This document shows, one piece after another, positions 59,708-64,000 of a stretch of DNA of 64,000 bases. The translations under genes were made by a program, and so were the position numbers. The notes beneath the pieces are model-generated. The model did no database searches. It was given only the letters and a program-made list of their open reading frames with translations, and was not told the DNA's origin. Position 1 is the first letter of the stretch, and the number at the start of each line of letters is the position of its first letter. Source of the DNA: Amycolatopsis solani (GTDB lineage: Bacteria > Actinomycetota > Actinomycetes > Mycobacteriales > Pseudonocardiaceae); assembly GCF_033441515.1 (NCBI RefSeq), contig NZ_JAWQJT010000001.1:1798001-1862000 (forward strand). Reading direction: 5' to 3'.

Positions 59708-61843
59708 GTGCGATCGGTGCCCGGGGCCGGCCCGGGTGCGTCGTCGGGTGCCGAGGCGTCCACGATCAACCGGGTCCGGCGGGTGCTGGCGATCAAACCG
59801 TTCCGGCGGCTCTGGGGCGTCACGTACCTGTGCAGCGTGGCCGACTGGCTGAACATCCTCGCCCTGACCGGCCTGGCCACGAAGCTGACGGACAACTACT
59901 TCGCCCAGAACTTCGCGTTCGTCGGCGTGGTGCTGACCGGCTTGGCGCCGGGACTGCTGTTCGCCCCGATCGGCGGGTTGCTGGCGGACCGGTTCGACCG
60001 CCGCAAGGTGATGGTGGTCGCCGACCTGCTGCGGTGTGGCTTCCTGCTGTCCATCGCGATCGTCAGCGCGCCCTGGTGGCTGCTCGCCGGCAACTTCCTC
60101 GTGGGCTGCGCGTCGAGCATGTGGATCCCCTCGAAAGAGGCGGCGGTCCCCAACCTGCTCCGCCGGCCCGACCAGGTCGAGACGGCCAACCAGCTCGGCA
60201 TGGTGATGACCTACGGCCTCGCCGTCATCACCGCGGCCGGCGCCAACGCCGCCATCACCGGCGTCAACACGACCTTCCACCTGTTCCCCGGCGACCCGAG
60301 CCTCAACATCGCGAAGCTCGTCGTCATCATCACCGGCCTGCTGTACCTGGCCAGCGCGATCCTCATCGCCACCCGGATCCCCGAGCTTTCGCTGCGCAAC
60401 GTCCACGCGCTGCCGGAGCAGAAGGTCAAGCAGGCCGACGAGGAGAAGTTCGGCATCGGCCAGATGATCGCCGACGGCTTCCGGTTCATCCGCAGCACGC
60501 CGCTCGTGCGCGGCCTGCTGGTCGGGGCCTTCGGCGCGTTCGCCGCCGGCGGGGCCGTGATCGGCTCGGCCAAGCCGTACTCCTCGAGCCTGCTGGCCGG
60601 CGACTCGGCGTTCAACCTGCTGGTGCTGGCCGTCTTCCTCGGCCTCGCCACCGGCATGGCCTTCGCGCCGAAGCTCGCCCGGCGCCTGGCGCACGACCGG
60701 CTGTTCGGCATCTCCATCATCGCCGCCGCGCTCTCGTTGCTGGTGGTGGCGCTGTCGCCGCACCTGGCGGTCGCGCTGATCGCCGTCTGCTCCGTCGGCA
60801 TCTGGGCCGGGACGGCGTTCCTCACCGGTGTCACGATCATCGGCTCGCGCGTCGAGGACGCCATCCGCGGCCGGATCAACGCTATCTACCAGCTGATGAT
60901 GAAGCTGGTGCTGTTCGGCACCACGGTCACCGTGCCGGTGCTGGTGGGTCTGGTGCAGCGGCACACGATCACCGTCTGGGGTAGCCCGCTCACCATCGAC
61001 GGCACCCGGCCGGTCATGCTCGGCGGCGCCGCGATCGCGCTGATCGCCGGCGTCTTCGCCTACCGGCAGATGGACGACAAGCGCACCGAGCCGATCCTGT
61101 CCGACCTGCGCAACGCGCTGCGCCGCACCCCGCGCCGCGTCAACGGCTTCCTCATCGCCGTCGAGGGCACCACCGCGATCAACACCGCGATCCAGGCCGT
61201 CAACCTGGCCGACTGGATGCGCGGCGGCACCCGCCCGGTCGTGGTCGCCGCCGACCCCGCGCTCGACGACCAGCGGCTCACCGCGCTGGTCTCCGGCGCC
61301 TCGCTGACCGGGGCGCGGGCCCAGGCGCTGGCCGCCGCCGCGGTGCGGGCCGACATCGTCGAACGGCACGTCCAGCCGGCGCTGGACGCCGGTTCGGTGG
61401 TCGTCATGGAGCGGTTCGTCGACTCGCCGCTCGCGCACCTGTCCGCCGTCGCCGGCCTGGACAGCGACGAGCTCGAAGGCCTCGCGGACTGGGCGACCGG
61501 GCGGCTGCGCCCGGACCTGACCGTGCTGCTCGACTCCGCCCCGAACGGGGCACCGCGCGACAAGTCGACCGCGATGAACGACCAGTGGCGCGTCCAGCAC
61601 CTGCTCACCGAGATGGCCGCGGCCGACCCGGACCGGTACGTCGTGATCGACGCCGACGGCACCGACGCCGAGGTCGCCGAGCGCATCCGCACCGCGCTGC
61701 GCGCCGTGTTCGTCGGCCGCCTGGCCGCGCTCGCGCCGACGACGGAGAAGCCGGTGACGCTCCCGCTGGACATCGACGAAACCCTGCCCGTAGAAACGCT
61801 GCCCGTCGAAACCCCGGAAGAGCCTCGCGTGGAGGTGAAGTGA
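59708..61843 (+). CDS. MFS transporter fused to degenerate thymidylate-kinase-like domain
   Basis: The 711-residue protein has a 12-segment MFS domain (about residues 20-455) and a C-terminal thymidylate-kinase-like domain (about 475-680) with VVVMERFVDSPLAHLSAVAGL (DR-type region) and PDLTVLLDS. The P-loop position (residues 486-494) reads EGTTAINTA instead of G-x4-GK(S/T), so nucleotide binding should be lost. In Streptomyces a similar fusion sits beside topA and the delta' gene. GTG 59708 is used; 59717 is also possible. Its stop overlaps the delta' gene. Confidence 0.8.
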   Translation: MRSVPGAGPGASSGAEASTINRVRRVLAIKPFRRLWGVTYLCSVADWLNILALTGLATKLTDNYFAQNFAFVGVVLTGLAPGLLFAPIGGLLADRFDRRKVMVVADLLRCGFLLSIAIVSAPWWLLAGNFLVGCASSMWIPSKEAAVPNLLRRPDQVETANQLGMVMTYGLAVITAAGANAAITGVNTTFHLFPGDPSLNIAKLVVIITGLLYLASAILIATRIPELSLRNVHALPEQKVKQADEEKFGIGQMIADGFRFIRSTPLVRGLLVGAFGAFAAGGAVIGSAKPYSSSLLAGDSAFNLLVLAVFLGLATGMAFAPKLARRLAHDRLFGISIIAAALSLLVVALSPHLAVALIAVCSVGIWAGTAFLTGVTIIGSRVEDAIRGRINAIYQLMMKLVLFGTTVTVPVLVGLVQRHTITVWGSPLTIDGTRPVMLGGAAIALIAGVFAYRQMDDKRTEPILSDLRNALRRTPRRVNGFLIAVEGTTAINTAIQAVNLADWMRGGTRPVVVAADPALDDQRLTALVSGASLTGARAQALAAAAVRADIVERHVQPALDAGSVVVMERFVDSPLAHLSAVAGLDSDELEGLADWATGRLRPDLTVLLDSAPNGAPRDKSTAMNDQWRVQHLLTEMAAADPDRYVVIDADGTDAEVAERIRTALRAVFVGRLAALAPTTEKPVTLPLDIDETLPVETLPVETPEEPRVEVK

Positions 61844-63045
61844 CGACGACCGAGCGCATCGGCGTCTGGAACCAGGTGGTCGGCCAGGAAGCCGCGGTCG
61901 AGACGCTGGCGGCCGCCGCGTCGGCCGCCGCGAAGATCGTCGCCGGCGAACCCGCCCCGCCCGGGGCGATGACGCACGCCTGGCTGCTCACCGGCCCGCC
62001 GGGATCCGGCCGCTCGGTGGCCGCGCGGACGTTCGCCGCGGCCCTGCAGTGCAGCACCGGCACCGGTTGCGACGCCTGTCCCGGCTGCCACACGACGATG
62101 GCGGGCACGCACGCCGACGTCCGGCTGGTGGTGCCGGAAGGCCTGTCGATCTCGGTCGCCGAGATGCGGGCGCTGGTGCAGGCCGCCGCGCGCCGCCCGA
62201 CCACCGGCAACTGGCAGGTCGTCGTCATCGAGGACGCCGACCGGCTCACCGAAGGCGCGTCGAACGCCCTGCTGAAGGCCGTCGAGGAGCCGCCGGACCG
62301 CACGGTCTTCCTGCTCTGCGCGCCGTCCGACCACCCCGAGGACGTCTCGGTGACGATCCGCTCGCGCTGCCGCCTGGTGTCGCTGCGGACGCCGCCGCCG
62401 GAGGCGATCGCCGACGTCCTGGTGCGCCGCGACCACGTCGACCCGGAGCGGGCGCAGTGGGCGGCTTCGGTCTGCGGCGGGCACGTCGGCCGCGCGCGCC
62501 GGCTGGCCACCGACGAGGCCGCGCGGCAGCGCCGAGCCACCGTGCTGCGGATCCCGCTGGGCCTTCGCCGGCCCAGCGACGTCTTCACCAGCGCCGACCA
62601 GCTGATCAGCGCGGCCGAGGCGGACGCGGGCGAGGCCAGCAAGGGCCGCGACGAGAACGAGCGCAACGAACTGCGCACGGCGATGGGCGGCGACGGCATC
62701 GGCAAGGGCGTCGCCGGCGCCAAGCGGGCCGCGGAAGCGGCCGTCAAGCAGCTCGAGAAGAAGCAGAAGTCCCGCGCCACCCGGACCCAGCGCGACACGC
62801 TCGACCTGGCGCTGGTCGACCTCGCCGGCTTCTACCGCGACGTCCTGGTGACGACGACCCGCTCGGGCGCGACGCTCAACCACCCGGACCACGCCGACCA
62901 GATCCACGAAGCGGCTTCGTCGTGGACGCCGGAATCGACGCTCCGCCGGCTCGAAGCGGTGCTGGAGTGCCGTGAGGCGATCGACCTGAACGTCAAGCCG
63001 CGCATCGCCGTCGAGGCGATGGTCACGACGCTTCGCCAGGGCTGA
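61840..63045 (+). CDS. holB: DNA polymerase III subunit delta'
   Basis: The 401-residue AAA+ clamp-loader protein has WLLTGPPGSGRSVAARTFA (Walker A-like, about residues 47-65), a zinc-type C-x8-C-x2-C cluster within CSTGTGCDACPGCH, the delta' VVVIEDADRLTEGASNALLKAVEEPPDRTVFLLCA block and sensor I/II regions (SVTIRSRCRLVSLRTP). It loads the beta clamp with the gamma complex. GTG 61840 overlaps the fusion gene stop. It corresponds to Rv3644c. Confidence 0.92.
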   Translation: MTTTERIGVWNQVVGQEAAVETLAAAASAAAKIVAGEPAPPGAMTHAWLLTGPPGSGRSVAARTFAAALQCSTGTGCDACPGCHTTMAGTHADVRLVVPEGLSISVAEMRALVQAAARRPTTGNWQVVVIEDADRLTEGASNALLKAVEEPPDRTVFLLCAPSDHPEDVSVTIRSRCRLVSLRTPPPEAIADVLVRRDHVDPERAQWAASVCGGHVGRARRLATDEAARQRRATVLRIPLGLRRPSDVFTSADQLISAAEADAGEASKGRDENERNELRTAMGGDGIGKGVAGAKRAAEAAVKQLEKKQKSRATRTQRDTLDLALVDLAGFYRDVLVTTTRSGATLNHPDHADQIHEAASSWTPESTLRRLEAVLECREAIDLNVKPRIAVEAMVTTLRQG

Positions 63046-63430
63046 GTGGTCCGCTGCGGCGAACTGTGAACCTCGGGCCAGTTGGCCTGGCGACGGCAGC
63101 TATCGACTTCGCTCAGCAGACCCTTCGCTTAAGCTGCTTCTGACCAGCGATTATCCCTTCAGAAGCGACATTCAGCGGGTGTGAACATGACACATGGGCA
63201 CGGTTCACAGATTTTGTGTATTCAAAGTACTTGAAGTGGGCGAAGCGCCGCGTTAGTCTTCAGGGGCGACCAAGGATACGAGCAAGACGGTGAAGGCCGC
63301 GGCGCTGCTGCAGCTCGGCGGCAGAATAAAGCGATGCCCCGGGTGGCATGCCGAAGCAGAGGCGAACCCGGGGCGTACCCCTGAACAGTAGCACATCTTT
63401 GTGCTGCCATGAAGTCGATGGAGGCACAGG
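63046..63430 (+). promoter_or_regulatory. Promoter and leader of Abi/HEPN gene
   Basis: No gene is certain in this 385-bp stretch. TTGAAG (63231-63236) and TAGTCT (63254-63259), 17 bp apart, form a good sigma-70-type promoter. A near-palindrome TTCAAAGTACTTGAA (63221-63235) overlaps the -35. The roughly 165-nt leader holds GCCCCGGGT/ACCCGGGGC (63336-63344, 63366-63374) and AGCACA-TCTT-TGTGCT (63390-63405). Confidence 0.55.
63290..63391 (+). CDS. Candidate 33-residue leader peptide
   Basis: A GTG at 63290 opens a frame ending at 63389-63391 (TAG) that encodes 33 residues starting MKAAALLQLGGRIKRCPGWH. It lies entirely within the leader of the Abi gene, and its end overlaps the AGCACA/TGTGCT hairpin. 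No Shine-Dalgarno is obvious, so translation is uncertain. Confidence 0.25.
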   Translation: MKAAALLQLGGRIKRCPGWHAEAEANPGRTPEQ

Positions 63431-64000
63431 ATGAGCACCGAGCCGGGTTGGGTCGTTGAGACGCTGTCGTCACCACGCTTTGCGCCGTACCTGGCCAAGG
63501 CCGGTGGTGACCTGGCGGCGGCGATCGAACTGTACTGGTGGAACGTCGACGTCTCGGCCGCGTTCTACGTTCCCCTGCACTGCCTGGAAATGGCGCTGCG
63601 CAACGCGCTCCACCGGCAGCTCAGCGAGAGCTTCGGCCGGGACGACTGGTGGTCGGTCGTGCCCCTCCGGAAGAAGGGACCGCAGCTCGTGGCCGACGCC
63701 GGACGGAAACTGGCCGAGCGTGGCCGTCCTGGCACGGCCGACAACGTCGTGGCCGAGCTTTCCCTCGGTTTCTGGGTGTCGCTGATCAGTCGCAACTACA
63801 CCCGGGACCTCTGGGTGCCGTGCTTGCACAAGGTGTTCCCTCGCTACCCCGGAGGCCGGGGCGCACTGCACCACGACCTGACCACCGTGTTGCTGTTCCG
63901 GAACCGGATCATGCACCACGAGCCCATTCACCACCGCCATCTGGAAGCCGATCACCGCACGATCCGGCGCGTGCTGGGTTACCTTTCGCCTGCCATGATC
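63431..64000 (+). CDS. Abi-like HEPN-domain protein (3' end outside window)
   Basis: The visible 190 codons encode a helical protein with the Abi_2/AbiD-F pattern: LHCLEMALRNALHRQLSESFG (about residues 50-70), LSLGFWVSLISRNY and LLFRNRIMHHEPIHH (about 155-169). The R-x4-H core (RNRIMH) is the HEPN ribonuclease signature. Such proteins cleave RNA during phage infection and cause abortive infection; this activity is inferred. ATG 63431 has GGAGG about nine bases upstream. The gene continues beyond the right edge. Confidence 0.75.
   Translation, partial: MSTEPGWVVETLSSPRFAPYLAKAGGDLAAAIELYWWNVDVSAAFYVPLHCLEMALRNALHRQLSESFGRDDWWSVVPLRKKGPQLVADAGRKLAERGRPGTADNVVAELSLGFWVSLISRNYTRDLWVPCLHKVFPRYPGGRGALHHDLTTVLLFRNRIMHHEPIHHRHLEADHRTIRRVLGYLSPAMI

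Noticed and set aside
63222..63498. Minus-strand frames of 81-84 codons over the Abi leader
   Set aside because: They are antisense to the promoter, leader and start of the Abi gene and have no ribosome binding sites.
1..64000. tRNA, rRNA, CRISPR arrays, insertion sequences
   Set aside because: By eye no tRNA cloverleaf, rRNA, regularly spaced repeats, transposase or attachment site was seen.

Overview
This 64 kb window is chromosomal DNA of a very high-GC actinomycete, most likely a Pseudonocardiaceae member close to Amycolatopsis. The evidence is the strong GC bias at third codon positions, many GTG starts, many genes that appear leaderless, and a gene backbone that I recall as the Mycobacterium tuberculosis Rv3680-Rv3644c region in the same relative order. 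That backbone runs: ArsA ATPase, DUF4177, RidA, MBL hydrolase, crp, small membrane protein, nth, thioredoxin, CoA-Nudix, marP, ephE, holin-like protein, acs, PRT, Fic-like protein, HAD phosphatase, 6C RNA, ssd-tad pilus operon, DEAD helicase, WhiA-like protein, topA, DNA polymerase III delta'. The synteny comes from memory, not from a search.

Layout. 1-5.6 kb: partial ArsA-type ATPase, small membrane protein, then a co-oriented set of DUF4177, RidA, two unknown proteins, Nudix, MBL hydrolase and glutaredoxin-like protein. 5.5-11.2 kb: accessory block (esterase and VOC protein, divergent Lrp regulator, gene remnant, second sliding clamp, MFS exporter). 11.5-19.5 kb: crp with a probable self-binding site, nth-thioredoxin-Nudix-marP operon, an inserted GntR/TetR regulator and FAD monooxygenase pair, ephE and a holin-like protein. 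19.5-30 kb: transporters (NhaA, POT, VIT1-like iron, NicO nickel/cobalt), acs, and small enzymes. 30-37 kb: a peptidoglycan salvage module (nagZ, namZ, amiE-like, murR, murQ), all on the minus strand. 37.6-43.9 kb: HAD phosphatase, 6C RNA and the ssd-tad pilus operon behind two exact DnaA boxes. 43.9-44.9 kb: a gene-free, repeat-bearing GC-rich stretch. 44.9-56 kb: Prim-Pol-like protein, MrfA-type helicase, proton pyrophosphatase, lipoprotein, WhiA-like protein behind an SOS-like box, secreted protease, topA. 56-58.7 kb: a tandem family of EspG-like paralogues, the first two behind near-identical TTGTCGGTG promoters. 58.9-64 kb: membrane protein, MFS/thymidylate-kinase-like fusion with a destroyed P-loop, DNA polymerase III delta', and a truncated HEPN/Abi protein with its own promoter and leader.

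How the genes fit together. The salvage module pairs exported hydrolases (NagZ, NamZ, AmiE-like) with cytoplasmic MurQ and the regulator MurR, but no MurNAc transporter is present. DNA maintenance is a recurring theme: nth, sliding-clamp paralogue, MrfA-like helicase, WhiA-like gene with SOS-like box, topA, delta', and damage-type promoters on the EspG-like genes. The most interesting items are the promoter-linked EspG-like family, an ATGA-coupled 79-codon gene inside the tad operon, DnaA boxes ahead of ssd, three enzymes that kept their fold but lost catalytic residues (EphE, Fic-like, Tmk-like), and the Abi/HEPN gene at the right edge. No tRNA, rRNA, CRISPR array, insertion sequence or prophage was recognised.
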